Shown in pieces: positions 36,001 through 44,120 of a stretch of DNA of 64,000 bases. Made by a program: the position numbers and the translations under genes. Every line of letters begins with the position of its first letter. Position 1 is the stretch's first letter. Origin of the DNA: Saturnia japonica (lineage: Eukaryota; Arthropoda; Insecta; Lepidoptera; Saturniidae); contig CM065310.1 in NCBI GenBank assembly GCA_033032175.1, forward strand, positions 8,184,001-8,248,000, given 5' to 3'. The notes beneath the pieces were generated by a model that was not told the origin of the DNA, made no database searches, and saw only the letters and a list, made by a program, of their open reading frames with translations.

Positions 36001-37391
36001 ACAACATACTGTTCAGTGACGAAGCAAATTTTCACCTGAATGGTCATGTTAATAAGCAGAATTGTCGGTACTGGGCAGTGGAGAATCCGAGACGAAAGCA
36101 TGAACGACCCCTGCATAGCCCAAAGGTCGTTGTTTGGGCCGCTATGTCTGCTAAAGGCATAATTGGTCCTTATTTTCATGAAGATCAACGAGGCCGAGCA
36201 ATTAATGTGAATAGTGACCGTTATTGCGATATGTTGCGAAATTTTTTGGTCCCAGAGTTGCAGGAGTTTGCAGGTTTCAACTCAAGAACGTGGTTCCAGC
36301 AAGATGGGGCCACTTGCCATACCTCAAATGACTCGATGGAAGTTGTTAACGAATTATTCCCTAATAAAGTTATTTCGCGAAGGGGTAACATCAACTGGCC
36401 TCCCAGAAGCCCCGACCTTAGCCCGCTTGACTATTTTGCATGGGGATACCTTAAAAGTAAGGTTTATCAAAATAATCCGACGAATCTAACCCAGTTAAAG
36501 CAAAACATCAGGTCAGAAATGGCAGCAATATCGATAGCTATGTGTGAACGTGTTATCGCCAATCTTCCTTTCCGTTTAGAAGAGTGCCAGCAACGTAACG
36601 GTCATCATTTGGATAACATCATCTTTTTCAAATAATTCTCCAATTCATATGCTAATAATAAACAATAAACTTTTTTATTGCATACAAATAATTTTTGTTT
36701 CATTGAACTTACAAATACCCGATACCCTTTCTGGACACCTTGTATAAAACCCTTCCATTTCACGAACTTTTGAACCTCCCATCGTAGTAAATCACAATTA
36801 GCGACTCGGTAAAGCAGTCTATGCATTCCGTTTCACATTTTGACGAGTTTATTAATAGCCCGAAAAGCTTGTTGTCTGTCAAGATTAATTAAATAACATG
36901 AAAATAGTGTAATTATCTTCTATTAGATATGAGTGAGAAATGTGGTAAAAGTGTTAACACCGCTGGCCCTTATAATAGTCTCTGTTCTTTTATTCACATA
37001 ATTTTGATACATAATTTGTATTTTAAATCATAATGAGTCACATATACGTGTTTAGCTGTGCTAAATAGCCATTTTTGGCTATTTAACTTTGACAGTTCGT
37101 TAAACATAATATTTAGCAACTAAGTCGTCCTTAGTTTCGTTTTACGATGTTAAATATATTAATAAAAACGAATGAAGGTTAACCCATGAACAATAATATT
37201 GTGGAATGCAGTCACCAGTACAGTTGTGTTTTTGTAAGGAATCAATACTATGACTAATATTCATTTGTTTATTCTACCTAGTAATTTGTGTATAAAGAAG
37301 TGTACCTTAATAACTTTGTTTACAGGTTAAATTTACTAAATTAAAAGAGTTCAAGTCAAAAATAGACTCTGAAATTAATATTAGAAACTAA
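21938..37391 (+). CDS. MLH3: DNA mismatch repair / meiotic crossover protein MLH3
   Basis: MutL-family ATPase and endonuclease; with MLH1 it resolves meiotic crossover intermediates and assists mismatch repair in the nucleus. Coding exons: 21938-22027 and 23337-23684 (or duplicates 24071-24160 and 25463-25810), 26662-27150, 27193-27508, 27589-29380, 29463-29539, 29609-29779, 29880-30021, 30121-30317, 30435-30554, 30949-31110, 37326-37391. All junctions are GT-AG with matching phase. Exon 2 carries the GHKL ATPase motifs IYNSLDADS, VIDNGQGI and YGLRGES. Exon 8 carries the intact endonuclease motif DQHAVHERIRTE (29973-30008), fitting DQHA(X)2E(X)4E. Exon 11 has ACRYAIKF and PFQCAHGRP, conserved at MLH3 C-termini. 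The central region (exon 5) is low-complexity and Asn/Lys-rich. One frame change lies between 28630 and 28673. Otherwise about 1,322 residues. The last intron is 6.2 kb and transposon-filled. Confidence 0.9.
22471..22821 (+). repeat. Helitron-like repeat inside duplication copy 1
   Basis: It starts 'actagtacatattataaatg', has a (tctg)n stretch, and ends 'gtgcgaagccgcgggcacac' followed by 'cgctag'. Further Helitron-like ends flank it ('ctgtgccccgcggtttcgct' near 22330 on the reverse strand and 'gccgagcaggttgctagta' near 23212), indicating nested insertions in this intron. Confidence 0.6.
24024..26134 (+). repeat. Tandem duplication copy 2 (MLH3 exons 1-2)
   Basis: Second copy of the 2.1 kb block. 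Its exon 1 equivalent is 24071-24160 and its exon 2 equivalent 25463-25810, both with the same splice sites as copy 1. It is adjacent to the unduplicated exon 3, so a transcript started in copy 2 alone would encode a normal MLH3 N-terminus. Confidence 0.95.
24605..24947 (+). repeat. Helitron-like repeat inside duplication copy 2
   Basis: This duplicate of the repeat at 22471-22821 was carried along by the segmental duplication rather than inserted independently. It occupies the same position and has the same flanks, with a shorter (tctg) run. Confidence 0.6.
31495..31574 (+). repeat. Jockey-type LINE 3' tip in MLH3 intron 11
   Basis: 'caagtccggtgaagctgtaa', 'gcccctaaggctaacagtat' and a short A tail match the 3' end of the jockey at 58313-59384. 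Just upstream, 31246-31355 holds a short piece ('tttatcgtaaacgcattta', 'ggtcatcttgcacga') that recurs in reverse near 61438-61475. Confidence 0.65.
31580..33465. other. MLH3 last intron, mostly unassigned
   Basis: Near 32110-32160 'caaaaatactttatttaatt' followed by 'taggc' resembles a common LINE tail in reverse. Near 32890-32945 there is a Helitron-like internal stretch. No gene was recognised. Confidence 0.35.
33470..33722 (+). repeat. Second tRNA-derived SINE family
   Basis: The head contains 'gcgcgactgttatgaccgag' and a strong B box 'gggttcgattcccag', then 'gtcgagcaaagtgttattgg'. The tail 'tctaacccttcggggataca' followed by 'ggcgtaatgttatg' is typical of a common lepidopteran SINE. The A-box side does not fold into a complete tRNA, so I do not call a tRNA gene. 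Confidence 0.65.
33960..34085 (+). repeat. Dispersed repeat with 'cgaccgagctttgcttggt' head
   Basis: Shortened relative of 18760-18960 with the same head, followed by 'gcgagaaaccaattacatat'. Confidence 0.6.
34181..34427. repeat. Foldback MITE, about 79 bp arms
   Basis: The arms at 34181-34260 and 34349-34427 are near-perfect inverted copies, for example 'gtaaaaaaagcgtggggtg' against 'caccccacgctttttttac', around an 88-base centre. The whole could form one long hairpin. It carries no coding sequence, and its superfamily is unclear because no target duplication is evident. Confidence 0.85.
34850..35060 (-). pseudogene. Helitron helicase C-terminal remnant
   Basis: A minus-strand frame gives LSGMQGCTVDHAVIYL, then LFAAGQAYVALSRGRSLDG and IRIEELDCSKLTG. 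The GQAYVALSR block is the conserved last helicase motif of PIF1-like proteins, and the surrounding text is typical of Helitron-encoded Rep/helicase proteins. Only about 65 residues remain. This is the one coding trace of an autonomous Helitron in the window and could be a past source for the non-autonomous copies. Confidence 0.75.
35100..35275 (+). repeat. Dispersed repeat tail with (cata)n
   Basis: 'caaaatcgagctcaaagggg' followed by 'tcggttacatacatacatac' and 'gtgaagctaataaaagcgtg' resembles a LINE-type tail common in Lepidoptera. This assignment is from memory only. Confidence 0.4.
35438..36744 (+). mobile_element. Complete mariner-like transposon, DD41D type
   Basis: The terminal inverted repeats are identical by eye over more than 30 bases: left 'tacaaggtgtccagaaaggg' onward, right ending 'ccctttctggacaccttgta'. 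They are flanked by TA dinucleotides as Tc1/mariner insertion predicts. Length is about 1,307 bp with one uninterrupted transposase gene. It lies in the last intron of MLH3 in the same orientation. Identical ends and an open frame point to a young insertion. Confidence 0.93.
35556..36635 (+). CDS. Tc1/mariner-superfamily transposase (DD41D), 359 residues
   Basis: Cut-and-paste transposase acting on the inverted repeats that flank it. The open frame runs further upstream, but the ATG at 35556 (MEQYSGTHRAF) lies inside the element and starts the usual DNA-binding domain, so it is preferred. Residues ~1-120 form the helix-turn-helix part (GDSIVTAQRLY, SGRPRSVRD). The catalytic triad is readable: LFSDEANFHLNG, WFQQDGATCHTS and PRSPDLSPLDYFAWGYLK. 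Counting residues between the second and third Asp gives 41, unlike 34 in classic mariner, and matches the DD41D (rosa-like) group. No stop or frameshift interrupts it, so it may be active. Confidence 0.93.
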   Translation: MEQYSGTHRAFCVRAYYRNGDSIVTAQRLYRAEYRTRHAPSDDSIRKWIRMFENTGATVKIQNSGRPRSVRDEETIEEVEASVRQNPSLSIRKRSQALNIKKSSLHSILKKDLHLKAYKIQLVQELKDTDYANRLNFANEMLQRFNNFNNILFSDEANFHLNGHVNKQNCRYWAVENPRRKHERPLHSPKVVVWAAMSAKGIIGPYFHEDQRGRAINVNSDRYCDMLRNFLVPELQEFAGFNSRTWFQQDGATCHTSNDSMEVVNELFPNKVISRRGNINWPPRSPDLSPLDYFAWGYLKSKVYQNNPTNLTQLKQNIRSEMAAISIAMCERVIANLPFRLEECQQRNGHHLDNIIFFK

Positions 37392-37453
37392 ATTAAGTGG
37401 TACCTACTTAGAATAATGTAATTATGTAAGGAAATAATCTGTCATAATATGAA

Positions 37454-37459
37454 AATAAA
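37454..37459 (+). terminator. Probable MLH3 polyadenylation signal
   Basis: AATAAA lies about 65 bases after the MLH3 stop codon (TAA at 37389-37391), a usual distance. It is the first such hexamer after the stop. Confidence 0.55.
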
Positions 37460-37974
37460 ATAAATTGAATGCTAAATTGTATTTTTATTTGTAAAAAATA
37501 ACAAACAATAATAATATAACAATGTGTATAATAATTCGTATATTTGGTTTATGTCGATGGTGACCTTGCTTATTAAAGTAAATCGGAATAGGTAGAAGAA
37601 AAAACACGAGTTTAGACTCTCTAAAATTTCGGAATAATATTAATGTCGGTAAAACAAAGTACTTTAATTTAACACTTGTAGTAATAATAATAATTTCTTA
37701 CGAATATATCTATAATTACTAATTAGGTATACAATTTCTTAAATTCCGGAATGAAAACGTCAGTCTCAGTTTTATAATTCCGGAAATTCAGAGAGATGTA
37801 CCTAGTACTTACTCTATATTATTTCTTGGATGTTTAGGTAAATATACTCTACCTATTCCGATCTTGGCTTATTACTAATGAAGTTGCTATCAATAGCATA
37901 CTTATATAACTGTATAATGCTGCTGTACATGGACTTATTACCTAATACTTTTAAAATGACACAAAGTTATGTAG

Positions 37975-40900
37975 TCATCCTTGAAGTTTTAATTTACAGC
38001 CCTGATTTTTAATTACTTTTCGAATCCATTCAATATAAGGAGTCACCCTTGTGTGAACGTCGGGAAATCCTGCTGCACACGGAATACCCCATGATACCAA
38101 TCCAACAAGTTCATCCCCCCTTGTTAAGGGACTACCGGAATCGCCCTAATTAAAAAAAAAACATGTATGAAAATAAATGCTTAAAAAATATAATTTAATT
38201 TTTTTTTAATATGCGCGAGCGGGAGACCCCGTTAAAAATAAAATATTATTTAAAATTACTTAGTCCAATTCATATAGAACACATCGATGTTAGTTTCATA
38301 TACATAATATACAAAATAACTGATAATCCATTGAGTTACTGAACGTGCACCTATTTCGCGAGACCACCTGAGGGTCTCCGCCCGGAGTGCAATGTTTTGT
38401 AATTTGGCGGTCGCTTGAGAAAGAGTTCTAAAACCGGCCGCACATGATGCTCATCAGCTCGATACTCACACGCACACACTCACTTGTATATAATATAAAG
38501 TGACTGACAGAGAGAGAGAGAGAAAAACTCGCATGGAGAAAGCTTAGCGCTTACGTATACAATATAAAATTTAATAAGAATAATAGGTACCCTATACCAT
38601 TTAGCTAGCTGCATAAACTACATAGCTTTCTTATCTATGAAAAAAAAATCAGAATCGGATCAGCAGTTCCAGAGACGAGGTACCTCCTATAAACATACAA
38701 ACTTTGCCTCTTTGTAGTAATATAGATAAATATGGTTATCTTCTGCTGGCCAGAAAGCCTGGTGAAGTAGTTAAGGTTCAGGATTATAGCGAAAGTTTGA
38801 AAAAAAAAGTACCTATAAATAATGATGTTTAATTAAGTGAATAATGTTGCGAATAAATAATTATAATTGGTCATGAGTAATTACTATGACACATCAGTGA
38901 TTATTATACGTTATAACATAAGCATCCGATGACACGGTGGAAGTCATGCCTCATATTTCATTGAAAACAAAAATATAATATTCATCAGAATATCACTTAC
39001 ATGACATGTTCCTTGGCCGATTTTTGTGAAGGTACAAAACATCTCGTCAGTAACTTCTCTTGAATACCGCATTGCAAATTTACAAGTTTCCTGGTTAAAA
39101 ACTGGCACATGCAATGAATACATTTGACGACTAGCTTCACCGTTCGGCTAAAAAGTGAATTATTAACAATCAGGTGGCGTACCAACCAGAAATGGCAGAG
39201 CAATACATCGAATTTGCGGCCTTGAATAATAAATAAATATCTTTACAACAATAAAACTTGCATAACATGATTTTTGAACTTATTATCCGGAACATCGGAA
39301 GCTCCACAGAGACTTGGGATCGATCCTAAGAACTGATGTCCTCTGCCCGCGCGATACAGGTGACACTGCACTTGGAATCTCTTAGCTACCCACATGCATC
39401 ATTACACACAATATGTTCACAGATACGTGCACCCCACACAGGTACATAGGTTCTGTAAGGAACCTTTATTTTCTTTTTTTGTTTACGCTAGTTAGTGTAG
39501 ACCATAATTAGGATCATTAAATACATATACACATATTCCTTCCTTCCTCCCTTCCTTCCTGTATATGTCCGTTTAGCTCGAATTTTACGGATAGGGAATT
39601 AGTCAGATCGCGACTTTTTGCAATTGCGGCAACAGCCCAAGCCATGGTCCGGCCACTTTGGCACCCTTGCGCGCTTTTTATCCACGCTTTTGCGGCTGAG
39701 TGCCTTAAGCGCTTGCCCCCAAGCCTGGTAAAACTGTAAAAACCATCAGCGGCTTTGTTTTTAGATAGGGCCCCTCAGGCTAACAGTAAGGTCAGATCGA
39801 GAAAAAAAGAAGATGTCCTCTGGCTACCCTCACCACAAACTTGCTATACTGGTTTATGTGATCGACGGGAAAATGTGAATTGTACATATATACTTATTTA
39901 TATCCATATGTATGTAATACTATATTATATGTGTCTAATATACATATATATAGATTGGCAACTCGAAAGAGAAAGAGCATATGCTATATAGAAATACGAG
40001 ACTATCGTCGTTTGTGCTATCAGCCTCCGCAAATCGCGACCAAAACAAATACCGCTTATTTTTGCAAAATCTAGGGTTCCAAAGTGTAAGTTATTATTAG
40101 ACGTGTGTTTAATTGTGGTTACGTCTACTGTCACTTAATGTGACTCGTGTAATAACGAAAATCACCAAAATAATACACACACTAGTAAATTCCGTTTTTG
40201 GTCTTGTCATAATCAACCTAGTTACCGATCTATGTATACTAAATAGGTGTGACCCAAAAATATCCAACCTGTACCCATAACTTCACGCCAAAACGTCCTT
40301 ATGACCTTTATGAAGTACAAGGGTAACAAGTGTATCTGCACGAAGTCATCCGCTACCATGGCAACCGATGAGATTTGTTACACAGAGTACATTTGTATAT
40401 AGATTTGTTATTTCAAGCGCAACGTGTCTAGGTACATTGTCGATCTCGCTTTCGTCGAATTTTGCTATAGTTGAAAATGACGGAGAGATCGGAACAACGA
40501 ATTTGCATAAAGTTTTGCTCCAAACTCGGGAAGAGTTGTGTAGAGACCATCGAAATAATGCAGGAGGACTTTGAAGATGTTTGTATGGGCCAAAACTAAA
40601 AAAAAAAAAATAGTAGTACAAGCGATTTATAAACGGTCACACGAGTGTTGATAGCGATTCTACGTTCTGGCCGACCTTCGAGCGCGACAACATTGAAAAA
40701 TATCGATCGTGTGCAATTAGCGATTACGCAAAATCGTCGTTTGACTGTGCGCGAGATAGAAGATGAACTCGTGATTCCTAAATTCATTCCAAAATTGCTC
40801 ACAGTAGAGCAGAAAAGGATTCGCTTCGAAATCGGAAATGGTTATGAATGATGACAATGTGCTCCGGAAGATTATCACCGGTGACGAATCCTGGGTTTAC

Positions 40901-42329
40901 AGTTATGAACCCCGAAACGAAACAACATCCACACAGTGGAAGCTTCCATCTGAGCCACGACCGAAGAATACACGTCATAGTCGGAGCAGTCAAGTACATG
41001 TTAATAGTTTTTCTTCGATTTTGAAGGTATCGTGCATCACGAATATGCACTGAGAGGTCAGACTATCAAGAACGAATTTTACCGCGAAATTCTGAAAAGT
41101 TTGCATGACGCGATGAGGAGGAAACGGCTGCATTTATGCGCAAGCGGCGATTAGCTTTTCCATCATGATAACGCGCCAGCGCATTCATCAAACCTCGTGC
41201 AACAGTTTTCAGCGAAACAGAATATTAAACAACTCCGTCAGCCTCCGTACAGTCCCGACGTAGCACCATGCGACTTTTGGCTGTTCTCAAAATTAAAAAT
41301 GGCACCCAAAGAATACCGGTTTGACGACAGAGAGACGGTTGAAACGAATCCGACGCGTGCACTCATGGCCATTTCGAAAACCGATTGCCAGAATTGTATG
41401 GAAGACGAAAAATACAGCCAGTGCGAAGTTACAGGTACAGGTCGGATACTTTTCGGTCGGATTCAAATTTGTACACAATTGTGTACGTATTTTTTTCTAT
41501 TATTAAACCATTTTCATTTCATATAAGTACGACATACCTCATGTGCTCCAAAACCAGTCAAGACAACAAGATCATCTTCAGCCAATTCCTTTTCACTTAG
41601 TTTCACTATATCAACATGTTTTAAATCAAATTGCCCTTTAATAGTTAAAAGTGCGATGTCATTCGTTTTTTTACTAAAATTAAATTTATTATAAATATTA
41701 ATTGCAGCTGCATCGTATCTGACTCCTCCGTGATCGAGATTAGTAGTCCCTACTACTATTTTGATGTACCGAGGACTTGCACTGTGAAAAAACAATAAAT
41801 TTAATAAACTCAGTATCCTGTCGAAAATTAAACGATTTAGGTAACCCACTATATTTTTTTAATCTATAACTTTGGTGAATTGTCGTACCCACACCCACGA
41901 ATGTTTCTGTATTCAGTTAGTTTAATATATTTATTATTTAATAATAACTAGTTATCCCAGCAGACCCTTTCTGGTAGTTTATGGCTCGACCACAGCACCA
42001 TCCATCGGATCATAACTTAACTATGAACCATGCATCGCCTCGATAAAACAAATCATATATTATGTAAATATGAGCTGAATCGGTTATGTCGAGTCAGTGA
42101 CAGGTGCACACAAGATTTCCTTAAATAAGATTAGGTATAATTATTATTCGTGAATGTACAAGAATTACAAACCTTTTTAAACAATGAGCAGCAGTTACTA
42201 CGTGCCATTTAGAAACAACAGCACCACCACATACGTGATGGCCTGTTACATTCTGAAGGGATACGTGAAACCGGCCAAATTGTTCCGGTGCTTGATGACC
42301 ACCGATTATCCGTGATGCACTAGCTGAAA
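37975..42329 (-). CDS. Chymotrypsin-like serine protease (S1 family), 5' exon not found
   Basis: Secreted serine endopeptidase by family. Exons on the minus strand: 42329-42173, 41781-41538, 39147-39001, 38145-37975, with GT-AG borders and matching phases. The activation site reads SASR|IIGG. The catalytic triad is present: TAAHC (His), NDIALL (Asp), GDSGSP (Ser). The mature part is about 232 residues with paired cysteines. Residue 189 by chymotrypsin numbering, read from GTCHGDSG, is Gly. It is neither trypsin's Asp nor chymotrypsin's usual Ser, and recalls collagenase- or elastase-like specificity. The first listed exon needs an upstream exon ending one base into a codon, which should encode the signal peptide; I could not find it between 42.3 and 47 kb. 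The intron between 39147 and 41538 contains jockey and mariner copies on the opposite strand. Confidence 0.88.
39343..39810 (+). repeat. 5'-truncated jockey-type LINE
   Basis: It matches the end of the coding region and the 3' UTR of the copy at 58313-59384: 'cgcgcgatacaggtgacac', 'acaggtacataggttctgta', 'tcgaattttacggatagg', ending in a purine-rich A tail near 39810. A (ttcc)n stretch near 39536-39560 lies within it. Confidence 0.75.
40251..41458 (+). mobile_element. Decayed mariner transposon in the serine protease intron
   Basis: Imperfect terminal repeats are visible: left 'gacccaaaaatatccaacct' followed by 'gtacc', and right, in reverse, 'gaccgaaaagtatccgacct' followed by 'gtacc'. Length is about 1.2 kb, the usual mariner size. 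It is inserted opposite to the host gene. Confidence 0.8.
40477..41430 (+). pseudogene. Mariner transposase pseudogene
   Basis: It starts ATG-ACG-GAG ([14 protein letters not shown], helix-turn-helix region) and soon breaks. Later pieces in different frames include [20 protein letters not shown] text, [16 protein letters not shown] (first catalytic Asp), [14 protein letters not shown] text after a stop, and [19 protein letters not shown] (third Asp). Several stops and frameshifts make it non-functional. Confidence 0.8.
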
Positions 42330-42534
42330 CTAAAAAAAAACAGCAGTAAGTATAGTTAGGTACCTACACTGTTTAAATCAATTTATATTCTGATGTCTAT
42401 GAAGACCATACCATCAATACCATCTGATGAACATACTTTTTGGAACGAAGTTCCTTATCACGGAATCGTAAGGAAAAAGCGTTCTGCCCTCTCATGCGGT
42501 TTTTCTCTCTCGGTCTTTCTAATATACAATATAT

Positions 42535-42930
42535 ATTAAAAACCCCGTCGAATCCGAAAAGGATATATTATAGGTACCCCAATGACATTACCAAAAAAAA
42601 TCAAAATTTTATTTATTAAGAGATTTAAAATGTTATTACGATTTAAAATTAACATATTTAGTTTTAGTTTCCCTAAAATTTAGCAAATTTTTAAAACGTG
42701 ACAATACTGTTGCCAGCCCCGGCGCGGCGCGGCGCAGCTGTACGATTGATCGTATGGCGGTACCCTGCGCTGCACCGCCTGTATTACCATGTAAGTTTCC
42801 TCATTTAACTATTTTTTTTTACATTTTATTATGGGTAAATTATTTGACTTATAATCTGAGATAGATAATATAAACAGAATATAATCTCGATACCTAATAA
42901 CACTTTCACGGATCCGACGGGGTTTTTAAT
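42535..42930. repeat. Terminal-inverted-repeat element (MITE), 396 bp
   Basis: The left end 'attaaaaaccccgtcgaatc' and the right end 'gatccgacggggtttttaat' match in reverse over 22 bases with one difference. The centre is unusually GC-rich ('ccggcgcggcgcggcgcagc'). No transposase. It lies just upstream (in gene sense) of the known serine protease exons. Confidence 0.7.
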
Positions 42931-43263
42931 ACATACTGTATACGTGTGTGTGTGTGCGCGTTTATGTTCTTTATGAATTGGATTAACTGATAATTTAATA
43001 TTTTGCCTATTTTATCTTTTAGTAATTTCGTTCCCGACGTCGGTCTCCCACCGCAAAACTTTTTTTTTTATGGTAGTACGGTAAAGTGACGGAACTTTAT
43101 CTAATGGTAAGTACAGTACCATCCAATATCAGATGTGACCATCCATCGCCAGTCATCGCTATCATGCTGGCGTGCAAGCCTCTTCCCAGCGATATATTCA
43201 CTAACTGATCCCGAAACTCGATAAACTGAAAGAGAGTCACTACGACGGGTTTTCGCTCTGTTT

Positions 43264-44120
43264 ATGGTGGTCGCGACCTAGTTGGGTACAGATTCTACCA
43301 CCCCGCTTGTTTACTTGATATGTGGGCGACCGAGCTATGCTCGGTTTCATAAAAAGAAAAAAAAAAGTACTTATCTAGGTAAACTTGGAATGTAAAACAT
43401 TATCTAAATGCAAAGTTTCATCGAAATCGTTGTATACATATACACAAGAATTGCTCACTTAATATGACATGGTACATAATATGGTGGTCGCGACCTAGTT
43501 GGGTACAGATTCTACCACCTCGCTTGTTTACTTGATATGTGGGCGACCGAGCTATGCTCGGTTTCATAAAAAGAAAAAAAAAAGTACTTATCTAGGTAAA
43601 CTTGGAATGTAAAACATTATCTAAATGCAAAGTTTCATCGAAATCGTTGTATACATATACACAAGAATTGCTCACTTAATATGACATGGTACATAATATG
43701 GTGGTCGCGACCTAGTTGGGTACAGATTCTACCACCCCGCTTGTTTACTTGATATGTGGGCGACCGAGCTATGCTCGGTTTCATAAAAAGAAAAAAAAAA
43801 GTACTTATCTAGGTAAACTTGGAATGTAAAACATTATCTAAATGCAAAGTTTCATCGAAATCGTTGTATACATATACACAAGAATTGCTCACTTAATATG
43901 ACATGGTACATAATATGGTGGTCGCGACCTAGTTGGGTACAGATTCTACCACCCCGCTTGTTTACTTGATATGTGGGCGACCGAGCTATGCTCGGTTTCT
44001 TAAAAAGAAAAAAAAAGTACTTATCTAGGTAAACTTGGAATGTAAAACATTATCTAAATGCAAAGTTTCATCGAAATCGTTGTATACATATACACAAGAA
44101 TTGCTCACTTAATATGACAT
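43264..44120. repeat. Tandem array, four copies of a 217 bp unit
   Basis: Copies begin at 43264, 43481, 43698 and 43915, each with 'atggtggtcgcgacctagtt'. They differ by only a few bases, for example 'accacctcgc' for 'accaccccgc' in copy 2 and 'ttcttaaa' for 'ttcataaa' in copy 4. The last copy ends at 'cacttaatatgacat'. Each unit joins part of the repeat seen near 13560 and 45100 to the 'gcgaccgagctatgctcggt' repeat seen at 18760, so the array grew from a chimeric junction of two dispersed repeats. Confidence 0.93.

Noticed and set aside
38997..39203. 68-codon minus-strand frame as a separate gene
   Set aside because: The real product uses another frame of the same strand, exon 39147-39001 of the serine protease.
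43264..44120. CRISPR-like array
   Set aside because: Repeats are 217 bp, contiguous and without unique spacers, in a eukaryotic genome; it is a tandem duplication.
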